Shown in pieces: positions 33,979 to 45,475 of a stretch of DNA of 64,000 nucleotides. Each line of letters opens with the position of its first letter. Position 1 is the first letter of the stretch. Source of the stretch: Prinsepia uniflora (taxonomy: Eukaryota > Streptophyta > Magnoliopsida > Rosales > Rosaceae); contig CM064863.1 in NCBI GenBank assembly GCA_032719365.1, forward strand, positions 66,985,583 to 67,049,582, written 5' to 3'. The position numbers and the translations under genes were made by a program. The notes under the pieces were generated by a model, which did not search any database, was not told the DNA's origin, and worked only from the letters and a program-made list of their open reading frames with translations.

Positions 33979-36296
33979 ATGGGTTTGTGATCCATCTTTA
34001 TTCTTTCATTTTAGCTTTGTGTATTTTGTTTTGGGTTCTGTTTTTGGATTCTGTTATTCGACCTTAGAAAGAAAATTATGGGTTTATACTGAAATGGGGT
34101 TTCTTGTTTCTTTTTGGATTCTTGAAGAGTACCCGAAGGTGAAGGTCAGGCAACAAGAAGAGAAAGATGATCATGATGCCTTTGTTGATTTTCGTTCTCC
34201 AGGTTATTCTTTGTCTTAGATTTCTCATTTTGCTTTCTAAATTCTTATTTGATCCGGGTTTATTGTGCTAGTTTCTAGTTCATGGATTATTGAGTTATAG
34301 GACTTATGAAAGCTATCTGCTTTGCTAATGGGCACATACTGGAAAATTTGGTGTTTGCGTATGTATTTGGTTATTGACTGTTTGGGTGGTTTGGGACTAT
34401 TTTGTTGCTTTGTGTTTTGATGACTTGTTCTATTACGCGTTTATTTTGTTTCGACAAACCCTGCTGTTCTAAGCATGGGATTTTCCATTACCATCACAGA
34501 ATGAAGCTATCGCTTCCTCAGTCCCATTTGTAATATATTTTAGTGTTTTTATTGTAGCAGTTGTCAAGTTGAAGAACGTTTTCAATTTTATTCCTTTTTG
34601 TAGTATTGCTCGTGAAAATATTACACACAAAAAAATGACAGAGACAACGGATGAATGGAAATCTTTGATCTCTATTAGATATCAAGACTCTCTCGAAATG
34701 AATTCAAAGGGTATACTCTTTATTACTGAGAGTCAACGTAAATGGTAGGATCACGAAATTTAGGTCAATGTTCATGCCATACTCGGTGCATTTGGGACGA
34801 GGAAGAATGTATTTCATTATCATCAGACTTCAGTTTTCTTTTTGTTTGGTAACCGGTTGATTAGTTTATGTTTGGTATATGTATCAGTTCCAATTAAGAT
34901 CAGGTGGTAGATTGCATCCCTATATTCGTGTCCTAGGCCAGCATATAGTACTTCTCATGATTAGGTTTCCAGCCTAATCATTGTAGACGAAGCTCAGGTC
35001 ATTGGTTGTGTTTGTTTGTTGCAAGATTGAGTTGGAATTATCCACCATGTGGCTCCAACAATCTTTTCATTCCAATCAGTGTGATCTCATGATATAATCT
35101 GCAATGAGCTTTTTACTAATATTTACTAATATGTTTTGTCTCAGACAAATGAAGCCTCGGTTTAATTATCTGATTTCAGTTATCTTGCAGTTTACTCCTA
35201 TAACAAATCCCTACCTCAAAAAACCAATGATATCGTTCTTGTACTTACTACCCCACTATAGAAGCATTCTTCCTTTCCTCTCTCCTTACCTTTTGTAATG
35301 TAATGATAAAGTGTTTATTCATATCAGTATCATTTCTGAAGATTTATTGGACATTGGTTGATTTGAAAATTGTATTTATGTACAGAGAAGGAGCACCAAG
35401 ATGTTTCTCCACCCACTGTTGCAAGAATTCCAGAATCTTATGTCCCTAGTGTAGTGATGCCATCAGTAGTATCTGCAGCCAAAGGTTTAGTTACGAAATG
35501 ATATGCTTAGTGACAATGCAAAAGTCATTTCTGTCTAGCATGCTTATATCTTCCAGTTTAGACATTTAAATCTCTCATTGTGACAGGAGAAAAGGACACT
35601 GAAATTGAAGAAATGCCTAAACAAAATATTAGGGCCAGCTCAATCCCTAGGCCCCGCGCTGTATTATCGAGTCCTGGTAATTTCTCTTCCTTGTTTATCT
35701 ATGTCAAGGCACTTCTTGCATCCAGGGTTCATGTTTACGCTCATCTAGTGACTGATGTCGTGAAACGGAGTCTTAAGAACATGGCATCGACCCTTTTAGG
35801 AATAATTGCTTATAAATAATGAGCAGATACCCTACTTTTTCTTTCTGGTTTACAGCTGGTTGGTTAATTTGGTAATTGCCTCATCTCCACTGAGCACAAT
35901 AAAGTGATGGAGATGTAATTGTAATTGGGCTAATCCCGACCTAATTAAGATGTTTCTTTTTGATAGATGGAAGAAATTACTTTAACTAGAAGCATGTTTT
36001 CCTAGATTGTATGAATGTTCTGGAGCATTGTTAAATCTGCTGAACTTTTGTGTTTGTTTATTTTGTTTTCAGACAATGACATGGTGATTGGAAATAAAAA
36101 CAGGACCAAAGCGACACGACCACCATCAGCTTTAAAGAATCATAGCTTGGTTAAGAAGAGAGACACACAAACTGCTCCATGCCATATTACTGTTAATTCA
36201 ATGAAAACAAAAAATTCGAAGGCGAATCCGGATGAGAACTCTATGAAGTCAAGGAAAGGATCAGAGATGGCACTTCCAAGTCGTAAATCAGAATAG
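33979..36296 (+). CDS. Spliced gene of unknown function, about 163-173 residues
   Basis: Exons with consistent phase-1 GT-AG junctions: ...34202, 35386-35484, 35587-35676 and 36073-36296 (stop TAG). Two 5' ends are possible. (a) ATG 33979 with a 4-nt coding exon (ATGG) spliced from donor 33983 to 34128, giving MEYPKVKVRQQ and 163 residues. (b) Unspliced start at ATG 34094 (MGFLVSFWILEEYPKV), 173 residues. I prefer (a): 33983-34127 is T-rich and intron-like, and in (b) the start follows two short upstream ORFs (33979-33990 and 34078-34092). The product is hydrophilic and Lys/Ser-rich, with an acidic patch (EEKDDHD) and a SIPRPRAVLSSP motif spanning an exon end; no membrane segment or known domain. 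The reading frame looks intact. Confidence 0.7.
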
Positions 36297-36834
36297 TTGG
36301 CATTAGATTGATATTCTTACAGTCTTACTTGAGTGAAATACACACTGATATTGAATAGTGCTTCTTGTTTCTGTGAATTAGACGAGTGCTCATAAGTGAG
36401 GGAGCCATAATGTACTTATAACGTAATTTCCTTACATAACAGAATCCATATCATATGTTTGTCCTTTTTTAAGGCGTACAAATGTGATCTCGGGACATTC
36501 AACAATATTAAAAGAAAAATAGTATCAAATATGATAATATCCAGAACAAAAAAAGAAAATTAGCCAACTTCCCTCTTACAATTTTTTTTTATGATGCAAC
36601 AGAACAATAATGTGCTTTCTTTGTAAATTGGAATAAATTGGAATTACTTCTCAAATAATGAAGAGTTTTTTGGAAAAATTCTTACGTTTGTTCCAGCTTC
36701 CTGTTTCTTCTTGGTGAAAACGTTTATGTTGAAATGAAGACATTAACCATGGTAACCACTAACCACCATATGTATTGATAAAATTTTGAGAAATTGAATT
36801 TATTGAACCACAAAGGAGCTACAAAGATTGCTAA
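36297..36834. other. 3' flank of the unknown gene, no further gene seen
   Basis: A+T-rich; presumably begins with the 3' UTR of the preceding gene. No ORF of interest. Confidence 0.35.
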
Positions 36835-36945
36835 TCAGACACAAAAATACTGGCCGAAAAAACAGCCAAAAAAAACTGGCAAACCCATCACAAAACCAAT
36901 CTGGGCTATCACCTTCATCTCAATATACATCCACGAGGCCTCCAT
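36835..36945 (-). CDS. Possible 36-residue hydrophobic small ORF, unrecognised
   Basis: ATG at 36945, TGA at 36835-36837. The product starts MEASWMYIEMKVIAQIGF and continues as one hydrophobic, Phe/Gly-rich segment that could be a membrane helix. An AATAAA lies about 40 nt past the stop. I know no family with this sequence; a chance ORF is quite possible. Confidence 0.25.
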   Translation of the reverse strand: MEASWMYIEMKVIAQIGFVMGLPVFFGCFFGQYFCV

Positions 36946-37706
36946 CCTCTCATTTCCTCTCATGAGATGCCCTTTGTTGTCACTTATTACTTCCGCCTCC
37001 GATCGTATTCTGTAGGCTATGATTGTGGGTTATTTTTAAAGTGCATGATGTACCCCTTGAATGGATTATGGGAGCGCTCTTCCTTCTGGCGTCATGCCGA
37101 TTTGAACTTTGTTTACTGTTCTCTATGTTTTCTATTTCAAAACAAAAAATGGTTCAAGTTAAGAGATTTAAGAATTGGGGAGAGGAAAGGAGAAGAAAGG
37201 AAAGTTTGGGTGCCACACTCGGGTGCCTTGCTCATCGCATTTCCTGAATGGTTCTTCGGTTTCAACTCTATTTATTTTCGGTGGTGGTAGATTTTGCACG
37301 GTTGCGGGGGCTGTGGCGGCTTGGTGGGCGGCTGTTGGAGATGTGAGGATTCTCCAATTTTCAGATCTAAAGTTTACATTAGGTTTTTTAAATTTTATTA
37401 TTTTGGGCTTATGGTTTGCATATGAGCCTTTTTGGTTTTACCATTTACATTTCATTCGTCTATTTAAGATATTTTTGTTGTTTGTCCTTCAATATTATGT
37501 ATTTACTTATTCAATTTAATGGATATGCCTAGTTGTCCGATAAAATAAAAAACAAAAACCGAAACCGAAACAAAAGGAACTAGAACAAGCGCAGGAGAGC
37601 TCATGAAATTATTTACCTACGAATTTTGGGAGTTGGATGCAATGTGTTGGCTTTATTGCAATGCTGATGATCCAACGTCTCTATATGAGATATGAGATAT
37701 CTTGTC
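36946..37706. other. Unassigned DNA, possibly a decayed LINE tail
   Basis: 37000-37570 has a Gly/Trp-codon-rich patch, then T-rich sequence and an end (GTTGTCCGATAAAATAAAAAAC near 37530) that looks like a plant L1-type 3' end with A-rich tail. No reverse transcriptase motif or TSD was found, so this is weak. Confidence 0.25.
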
Positions 37707-38932
37707 CTAGTCCTCACCATTTCCCCTATCGCAACGCCGCTCAAGATCAGAACAGTTTCTGATAGAGAGGTGTTGGAGTGCAGTAAGACATCGCAAACCT
37801 TGTGGCAACAATTTCATATTTGGACAGTTTGAGATTTCCAAGTATCGAAGTGAAACAAGATGCTCCACCCACTGAGGCAGTTGAGTGATTTTGGGGCAGC
37901 TTCGGAGTTCCAGGATTTGTAATTTCTTGACGTGTTGCAGTCCAGCTGGGAGAGATGTGAGCTCTGGACAACTTAAGATGGTCATGCTTCTAAGTTCCAA
38001 AAGGTACTGAAAAATATGTGGCAGATGAGCCAGATTTGAATAATACATAATTGTGAGATTCTCAAGAGCTACGAAATGTTTCATCCCCACTGGCAAAGAA
38101 GTGAAGCGAGGACAATTCTCAGTCGAGAATGGTCTCAATGAGAACAAGCCTTCCATTTCTTCTGCTGGAAAACACATTAAACTAGGACGATGTCCAAATT
38201 CTCCAGCGACGTTAGCGTTTCGAATCCATGTGACCAAGTATTTAGCTTTTCACACCAACCAATCTTCGGTGATCTCAATGCAGTGAGATTCTCTAGGTTT
38301 GTAGGAAGTAACTGAAGCTTAGGGCAAGAGGTAATTGGTCAATGACATCAAACTTAAATTAGTTTGCAGTAATTTGTTTGGTAGAAACCTCAAATCTTCA
38401 AAGCGGTCAATAGCAAGAGTGGAGAGTAAGGTTAGCTCTGACACTGATTGACCTACTAACAACGGATTGCACTTCTGCAGCTCCAAGTACTGGAGACATG
38501 GAAACCATGGCATGATGGTTAAAAAGGGAAATTTTTTGCTGATTAGTCTTTCCAAGAAAGTAAATGCTTCTTTAGAACTCATGCCACTCGAGCTTTTAGA
38601 ACATAGTTCAGGAAGGTCTTTGATAAGGATTTGCTGGTTAGTTCCTTTAGAGATGGGAAGGGTTTGTCACCTGCACCTGCAAACTCAACACTAATATCCA
38701 CAACAAAATCCATTGCTTCAATGTTGAGGACCTGCAAACTTAACACTAATATCCACAACAGAATCCATTGCTTCAATGTTGAGGACTTGCAAACTTAACA
38801 CCAATATCCACAACCGAATCCATTACTTCAATGTTGAGGACTGGAAGTGCACCAAGTGTAGGCATCATGTCACGTCCTTTGCAATTTATCAGGTTTAACT
38901 GAGTCAGATTTTCAAGCCTAGGCAAACTCACT
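37707..38932 (-). pseudogene. NBS-LRR disease-resistance pseudogene, C-terminal LRR part
   Basis: Minus-strand LRR-coding sequence, the 3' portion of the gene whose 5' part is at 44815-45819. The best stretch (37707-38237) has consecutive repeats of L..L.I..C..L..LP type (TSLPAGLQHVKKLQILEL, KITQLPQWVEHLVSLRYLEI) and ends LERRCDRGNGED before a TAG where family members usually have Trp. Upstream pieces lie in other frames (38319-38582; 38819-38932 with SLPRLENLTQLNLINCKG). A 55-bp triplication and several stops break the frame. In intact genes the LRR domain recognises pathogen effectors. Confidence 0.8.
38676..38840. repeat. Tandem triplication, 55-bp unit, inside the LRR pseudogene
   Basis: Three near-identical 55-bp copies, each starting with TGCAAACT(T/C)AACAC and ending AATGTTGAGGA. 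Because 55 is not a multiple of three, the two extra copies shift the LRR reading frame. Confidence 0.9.
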
Positions 38933-39384
38933 TGTTGCAGTAAAACCACTTTTGTTGACTACAATTGATAAGGATAAGCTGTAATACAGCTATATCAAGC
39001 TGTAAAACAGCTTGTATTCAATTGCAACTTGTAGTCAATTTCCTCACCGCCATCCTCGATCCAGCGCCCTTCACCTTCTATATATATACATGTTTGTCTT
39101 GCTCTTGTTATAATCCCAATTCAAGAAGGTGAACCCTATTTTGAGTGGAAAAGAGAGTTTTTAGAGAGAAGAAAGTGAGTTTTCTCATAAATATTGTCTT
39201 TCCTTTTATTAGTGAGTGTATTTTCTCCTATTATAAGAGATGGGTATTGTCAATTGTGCTCTCTTTATTTTAGAGAGAAATTGTTGTAATTCTTTTGCAA
39301 TAGTGAAATCCTTCTACAATTTTCCAATGGTTTTTTCTCATTTCTACTTCAATAGTAATTGTGTGCCCCATACCACATCCTAAT
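38933..39384 (+). repeat. Copia 5' LTR
   Basis: Starts TGTTGCAGTAAAACCAC and ends near CCTAATA before the primer-binding site TGATATTAGAGC. Matches the 3' LTR (TGTGGCAATAAAACCAC...CCTAACA). A TATATATA run lies near 39080. Confidence 0.75.
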
Positions 39385-39521
39385 AGTGATATTAGAGCAC
39401 CAGGTTTATAGTTGGTTTTTCGTGCTACAATCTACTTCAATAGTAATTGTGTGCCCCATACCACAACAGCCTAACAGTGATATTAGAGCACCAGGTTTAT
39501 AGTTGGTTTTTCGTGTTACAA
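39343..39521. repeat. Tandem duplication across LTR end and primer-binding site
   Basis: Units 39343-39430 and 39431-39521 (88 and 91 bp) each contain the LTR 3' end, the tRNA-Met-type site GTGATATTAGAGC and the following GTTTATAGTTGG segment. The element therefore has two primer-binding sites in tandem. Confidence 0.85.
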
Positions 39522-39557
39522 TCAGATCCAGCTAGTGGAAAGGAGACATCTTTAATA

Positions 39558-40296
39558 ATGGCGACAAAGTACGAAATAGAGAAGTTCAATTTGAATAATT
39601 TCTCATTGTGGAAAATGAGAATAAAAGTAGTTTTGAGGAAAGATAACTGCTTAGTGACAATTGGAGAAAGGCTCGACGAGATCACTGACGACGGCAAATA
39701 AAACGAGATAGATGACAATTCTATTGCTAATATTCGCATAGCACTAGCCGATGGTGTATTGTCAAGTGTGGCAGAGAAAAAGGCAGCAAAAGATATATGT
39801 GATACTCTTACAAAATTGTACAAGGCCAAATCACTACACAACAAAATTTTCTTGAGAAGAAAACTTTACACCCTTCGGATGATGGAGTCAAATATGGTGA
39901 CTGACCACATCAACACCCTCAACACTTTATTTTCCAATGGGGAATAACATTGAGACAGGTGAACGTGTTGAAATTCTACTTCAAAGTCTACCTGATTCGT
40001 ATGATCAACTCATCATCAACTTAACCAACAACATTGAAGTTCTAGTCTTCGATGATATTGCAGTTGCGGTTCTTGAAGAAGAAAGTCGGCGCAAGAGCAA
40101 AGACGATAGATCGGGAGACTCACAGCAAGCCGAAGCTTTAACAATAATGAGAGGAAGATCAACGGAACGTGGCCCCAGTGGGACTCAAAATCAGAGTAGA
40201 TCAAAATCCAGAAGTAAGAAAAATGTCAAGTGTCATTACTGTGGCAAGAAAGGGCACTACAAAAGGGAGTGTTGGCATTTCATGAACAAAGAATAA
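39558..40296 (+). pseudogene. Copia gag relic
   Basis: Starts at ATG 39558 (MATKYEIEKFNLNNFSLWK), the typical copia gag N-terminus. TAA at 39699-39701 interrupts the frame, which resumes in phase; a frameshift follows near 39940 (LFSNGE). The last part carries an intact CCHC zinc knuckle, CHYCGKKGHYKREC, near 40232-40273. Coding stops at TAA 40294-40296, and the same frame continues open beyond it. Confidence 0.85.
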
Positions 40297-41457
40297 GCCA
40301 AAGGAAAAGGTCCCGAGTCATCAAAAGCTCAAGGTTGTGTAGCAAATACCTCGGATGATGATGAAATTTTATATAGTGAGGCAACAACAACTACTGAAGG
40401 TAGAAGAAGATTTGTTGATGTCTAGCTTATGGACTCAAGAGCGACATGGCATATGACTCCGAGTACAAATGGTTCCATCAATATGAACCTATCTCATGAG
40501 GATCTGTGTTCATGGGAAATGATCATGCCTTGGAGATTGCTGGTATTGGTACCATCAAAGTGAAGATGTTTGATGGTACAGTTCGCACCATCCAGGAAGT
40601 ACGGCATGTGAAAGGCCTAAAGAAAAATCTCTTGTTTTTAGGACAATTGGATAAAAGTGGGTGTAAAACCTATATTCAAGATGGGATCATGAAAATAGTT
40701 AAAGTCGCGCTTGTAATGATGAAAGCAGAAAAGATAGCTACAAATCTGTACATGCTTAAAGGAGAAACACAACAAGAAGGAGAAGCATTCACTATGTTGT
40801 CAAGTTCGGAAGAAGAATTAACAATGATGTGGCACCGTAAGCTTGGTCACATGTCGGAACGAGGTTTGAAGATTCTTGCTGAACAAAAACTTCTTCCAAG
40901 GCTCACCTTTTGTAAGCATTGTGTTATTAGTAAGCAGCACAAAATAAAGTTCAGTAGTTCTAATGCTAGAAGCAAAGCTATCTTAGAACTGATCCATTTT
41001 GATGTTTGGCAAGCACCAATTTTGTCCCTAGGAGGAGAAAAATACTTTTTCTCTTTTATTGACGATTACTCCAGGAAATGTTGGGTGTATCCAATAAAAA
41101 GTAAGTCAGATGTATTTTCAGTTTTCAAAATAGTCAAATTGCGGGCTGAGCTTGAATTTGAGAAGAAAATGAAGTGTTTGAGGACAGACAATAGAGGAGA
41201 ATATACCAGTAATGAATTTGATAACTTCTGTCAATAAGAAGGTATCAAAAGACAGCTCACAGTGACATACACTCCACAATAAAATGGAGTAGCATAACAG
41301 AACCTTGTTAGAACGGACAAGAGCGATGTTGAGAACTGCAGGATTGGCCAAGTCATGTTGGGCAGAAACAGTCAAGACCGCCTGCTATGTGATAAATTGG
41401 TCACCATCAACAACGACAAATTTACTTGGTGTCGATCCTCTATTGGCCTAGCAAAAA
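40297..41457 (+). pseudogene. Copia protease and integrase relic, truncated
   Basis: Protease signature near 40429 reads LMDSRATWHMT: Asp present, the following Gly replaced by Arg, with a TAG just before it. The 40506-41237 frame contains the GAG-preintegrase motif (MWHRKLGHMSERGL), the paired Cys/His zinc region (CKHCVISKQHK), and integrase core pieces (FIDDYSRKCWVY, CLRTDNRGEY). Further stops follow at 41235-41300. The remaining pol (RT, RNase H) is missing. Confidence 0.8.
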
Positions 41458-41525
41458 TGTAAGCAGCATAAAGATGGCAAGTAGAAAGGATAAAGGATCT
41501 CAAAAGTGACTTTAAGTGGGAGATA

Positions 41526-44500
41526 TGTGGCAATAAAACCACTTTTGTTGACTACAATTGTCAGGACCCGTCCCAAATATCGCCACGATACCCGAGACGA
41601 ACCCTGCTCCCGTCTGACAATCACACTTAAAGTACCAAAATAACCTTTACACCACAATAAGCATAACCATCAGACGAAGGAGTAAATATATACAACTGTA
41701 AGTCAGAGCATAGTTCTACAAAATGGGCACAAAATCCTACTATGCTAGTCTCGCAACGGAAGAACGTCAAAATCTCTATGCCTCGATATCTGCCTCAACG
41801 TTCACCCCGGCGCTATCACCACGACCTGGAGGGAAAATTTAAAACCAAGAGTGTGAGTGGACTAGAATAACTAAAAGTTTTAAAATCAGTTTATCACCAA
41901 ATCAAAGTTAAGGAAAAATAATAAGAATTGTTCCCTCCGTTTTAAAAATAGGCATGCCCAACTAAGTATTAGAAAAATCATAACATGAAACATCATAAGA
42001 AATAGAAACACTATAAAACGGATATAGAAATCATAGTATGTGCATCATAAAATCATATCATAACTATGAACGTCAAACCATCAGTTTCCGATCAAACCTG
42101 CTGGACCTATCCGAGTCTTTAAACTCAATCAGGCCTCAAATATATTCCGAGTCTTTAAACTCCCGAGTCTTTAAACTCAATAGGCCTATGGGGTAATATC
42201 ATAAATGTCCGAGTCTTTAAACTCCCGAGTCTTTAAACTCAATCCGGGCCCGTCCCCCGTCAATCAATATCCGGGTCTTTAAACCCATATCCAGATCCAG
42301 CAAATCCAATCTCAATTCATTGTAAAACCATTTTTAGATCCATAGCCAAACTCGAATTCGAAATCCCCGGTCCGAAGCCCTTCCGGCATCAGAACCGACA
42401 TTCCGAACCCAAATCCGGAAATCCGTTATTATACCAAAAATCACGTATAATCACAAATCATATTTCATAACCCATTTATCATCATCAGAAAACATTTATA
42501 GGTTGAAATCCTCAAATATGGCATCAGAATCCGAAAACCAACCTTTTCTCGAAAAACGTGCAAATCCCGAAAATATCTCATAAAACGTGCAAACACATCA
42601 ACCATATAGAGGCATCATTAAGAAGCATAAAAACACATTTAATAACATACAACATCAATAAAAACAGTTAGGAATGCTCGAAAGAAAAGAAGGAGTCCAC
42701 TCACAAATCAGAGCGAGTCAATCGCGCTCCGTGCGCTCCTCGACCGTCTCGGGTGCCTCCCGTCCTGTCAATATGCACCAAATAGGGTCACAAATACATC
42801 AAGGATGCTAACCCTAATTTTCCCAATTTTTCAGGAATTTATTAATATTTTAATCCTAGACCCTAAACCGTCCGGATTCCCGAACAACCTCCTAACATCG
42901 TCTGATTCACCCGAAAATCACACCATTGGATTCCTTAGAACATTTAGAACCGAAACCATGTTGGAAGCTTGGCCGGAATCCTTCCCACGCACCTCCACGC
43001 GCCGCCCAAAGTGGCTGCGCGTGGGCCTCACGCGCCTGCTACAGTGTTTCTCCTTCCTCGAGTCACCCGGTTCAGCACAGTTGAACCGGCGTGACCGGCT
43101 CTCCTCCGTTCATCCACCAATTCCGTCCAAACCAATCCCAAGAGCTTCGTCCCATCCTAAGGAATCTAACCATGTCCTAACATCGAAGAACCACGGCCTA
43201 AAACCCACCGTTCACGGCCTCGAAACAGACGGCCCGTGGCCCCTATTTTGGCCGCCGGCCGCCCAGGTCCTCCCCCGGCACGGCACCACAACCAAACAGC
43301 TCCTGGGACCTCCAGGAGTCTCACCCTGGCCTCCAAATCCCTCGACTCTAAACCCAACTCCACAACTTTCGATTTGAAATTCACGGGAAAAACAGAGGAA
43401 GTGGGCTTACCTTTCGATTCAAGCTCCACCGTGTGCACCGCCGCGTGCCACGGTGCTCGTTGGACTCCCTGCAGCCACCTGAACCTCCTACCACCTTGGT
43501 TTGGTCCACCACACGGCACAACTACCGCCCCTGTCTCACAACCTCCCTGTTTTCCTCAGAACTCCGCCGCACCACCACCGTGTCTCCGGGCAGGATTCCT
43601 CCACCAAAACATGATCACTAGCACCGCCTTCTCTCTCTGTCACTCTCTCAATCCACTCTTCACTCACTCACCCCCTGAATCGATCACTGTCTCTCCAATC
43701 TCTTCTCTCTGTTTTCTGTGTGTTCAAGCACGATGCACGGTTTGAAATCGTGCAAAGTGTGGCCGTGCACACTTTAGAATTCCCTGGAACCATCCAGTGT
43801 CCCCCACGTGTCCATCACCCCATGGTTCAGCCAAAATATCCCTGCCACTTGCCCTTATCTGATTGGGCTGAGGGAAAAGACTAAAATACCCCTCATTCAC
43901 AAATTACCATTTTACCCTCGTACTTTCCAGACCCGTAAATATTCCGTCCGACGTCTGATGACAGCGTGCCGCCTGTCGTTGTACTCAGGCCGTCGAGACC
44001 TATCTAATGGTCCTCGGTCTACGTGAAAATCACAAGTCCTCCAAAAAGTCAACATTTTCCTCAATTAGTCACAATTACGGTAACACCCTCAATCTTCCGA
44101 ACGTCATAACTTTTTCTCCGATTGTCCGAATCGAACCTGCCACCTGTCTACGGACTCGTGACATCCTGAACTACGTCACGGTCAATAGTCAACACTCATC
44201 CAACTAGTAAATCGAAAAGTCAACTTTTGGCCTACTATTCACAAGGGCAAAATCGTCCTTTATATACAAAACTTTTACAAAATTACATTTATACCCTTCC
44301 CGAAGGTACGGGTTGTTACAACAATTGATAAGGATAAGCTGTAATACAGCTATATCAAGCTGTAAAACAACTTGTATTCAATTGCAACTTGTATTCAATT
44401 GCCTCACCACCAACCTCCACCGCCCTTCACCTTCTATATATATACATGTTTATCTTGCTCTTGTAATAATCCCAATTCAAGAAGGTGAACCCTATTTTGA

Positions 44501-44814
44501 GTGGAAAAGAGAGAGAGTTTTTAGAGAGAAAAAAGTTAGTTTTCTCCTAAATATTGTCTTTCCTTTTATTAATGATAGTGTATTTTCTTCTATTATAAGA
44601 GAGGCGTATTGTCAATTGTGCTCTCCTTGTTTTAGAGAGAAATTTTTGTAATTCTTTTGCAATAGTGAAATCCTTCTAAATTGTGCTCTCTTTATTTTAG
44701 AGAGAAATTTTTGTAATTCTTTTGCAATAGTGAAATCCTTCTACAATTTGCCAGTGGTTTTTCTCATTTCTACTTCAGTTGTAATTGTGTGCCCCATACC
44801 ACAACATCCTAACA
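41526..44814 (+). repeat. Copia 3' LTR, split by solo LTR C2
   Basis: Left piece 41526-41558, right piece 44326-44814 (the base-for-base continuation, ATTGATAAGGATAAGC, matches the 5' LTR near 38964). Preceded by polypurine AAGTGGGAGA. The right piece has a further internal duplication near 44641-44750 (TTTTAGAGAGAAATTT repeated). Confidence 0.8.
41559..44320 (-). mobile_element. Antisense solo LTR 'C2', 2,762 bp, TSD ACAAT
   Basis: Same family as C1 (28190-31076): TGTCAGGACCCG ... GGGTTGTTACA on the plus strand, with ACAAT at 41554-41558 and 44321-44325. Tandem GAGTCTTTAAACTC hairpins at 42110-42245; GTGTGAGTGGAC near 41852 paired with GTCCACTCAC near 42696; GC-rich hairpin 42985-43035; degenerate ACGT palindrome near 44157-44178. 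No coding region. Confidence 0.85.
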
Positions 44815-45475
44815 GCCAACTTGGTAATTCAAGCCCTAAATAAACAATTATCTACAACATTCTTAAAAGGGGAATTGGTTCAAAAGCCATTAGACAACTC
44901 TCAGCATCTTCACATCTCGATATGGCAGCTCTTTGAGATGTGTACGTAATCGACTTACTCTCATTATCATTTCTCCTTACTAGGCCCAATGAGTAGAACT
45001 TCTTCGACGACGGCCAGTGAAGAATGTAGTCCCCAGGATATCTTTGATAATTTTCCAGGTTTTTAATCTTTAGCTTCCCTTGGAGACAGTTCAGTTGCAA
45101 GAGCTGATTTAAGACCATTTTTAATTTGGGACCAACAAGAAATATAGGCAGTGTTTGAAGGTGTTTCAGAATGCCAATGAATGAGGGGAAATGAGTTAAT
45201 CTTGCACAACCTTCTGTATTTAAATGTCTCAGATTGGCTGATTTTCTCATCTCATCTGGTAACTCCACCAGCTCAGTGCAACTTGAAATATTCAGCGTCT
45301 GCAAATTGACAAGATCACATATTGTGGCTGGCAGGGTCTCAACTAGAGAATTTGAGAGATTAAGGTATCTCAAATATATTAACCCACCAATTGGCCTATG
45401 CAGCCTCTTAAAGCCACATCTATTCTTATTTAGCACCTTATATTTTGTCCCGTTCCAATTATTTTTGAGTTTCAA
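44815..45475 (-). pseudogene. NBS-LRR pseudogene, first LRRs
   Basis: Minus-strand frame with canonical plant LRRs: GLIYLRYLNLSNSLVETLPA, then ICDLVNLQTLNISSC and MRKSANLRHLNTEGC, which follow the NB-ARC in CNL proteins. The frame stops at 44852-44854 just after IPLLRML; homologous coding (LGLELPSW) continues beyond the stop to the copia boundary at 44815. Belongs with 37707-38932 and 45472-45819. Confidence 0.8.

Larger units (their letters stand above)
38933..44814 (+). mobile_element. Ty1/copia retrotransposon lacking RT/RNase H, inserted in the NBS-LRR pseudogene
   Basis: 5' LTR 38933-39384, gag, protease and integrase relics, then an abrupt jump near 41455 to the polypurine tract and 3' LTR (41526-44814, interrupted by solo LTR 41559-44320). 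Gag followed by GAG-preintegrase/integrase is copia order; gag resembles the TNT1/Tork type (inference). No FVDD/YVDD or RNase H motifs exist, so these were deleted. Flanks TCACT and GCCAA do not match, so no TSD remains and some host sequence may be lost at the ends. Confidence 0.8.

Noticed and set aside
42805..43745. Two long Pro-rich plus-strand frames (190 and 169 codons)
   Set aside because: They fall inside antisense solo LTR C2; the sister LTR C1 does not keep the same frames.
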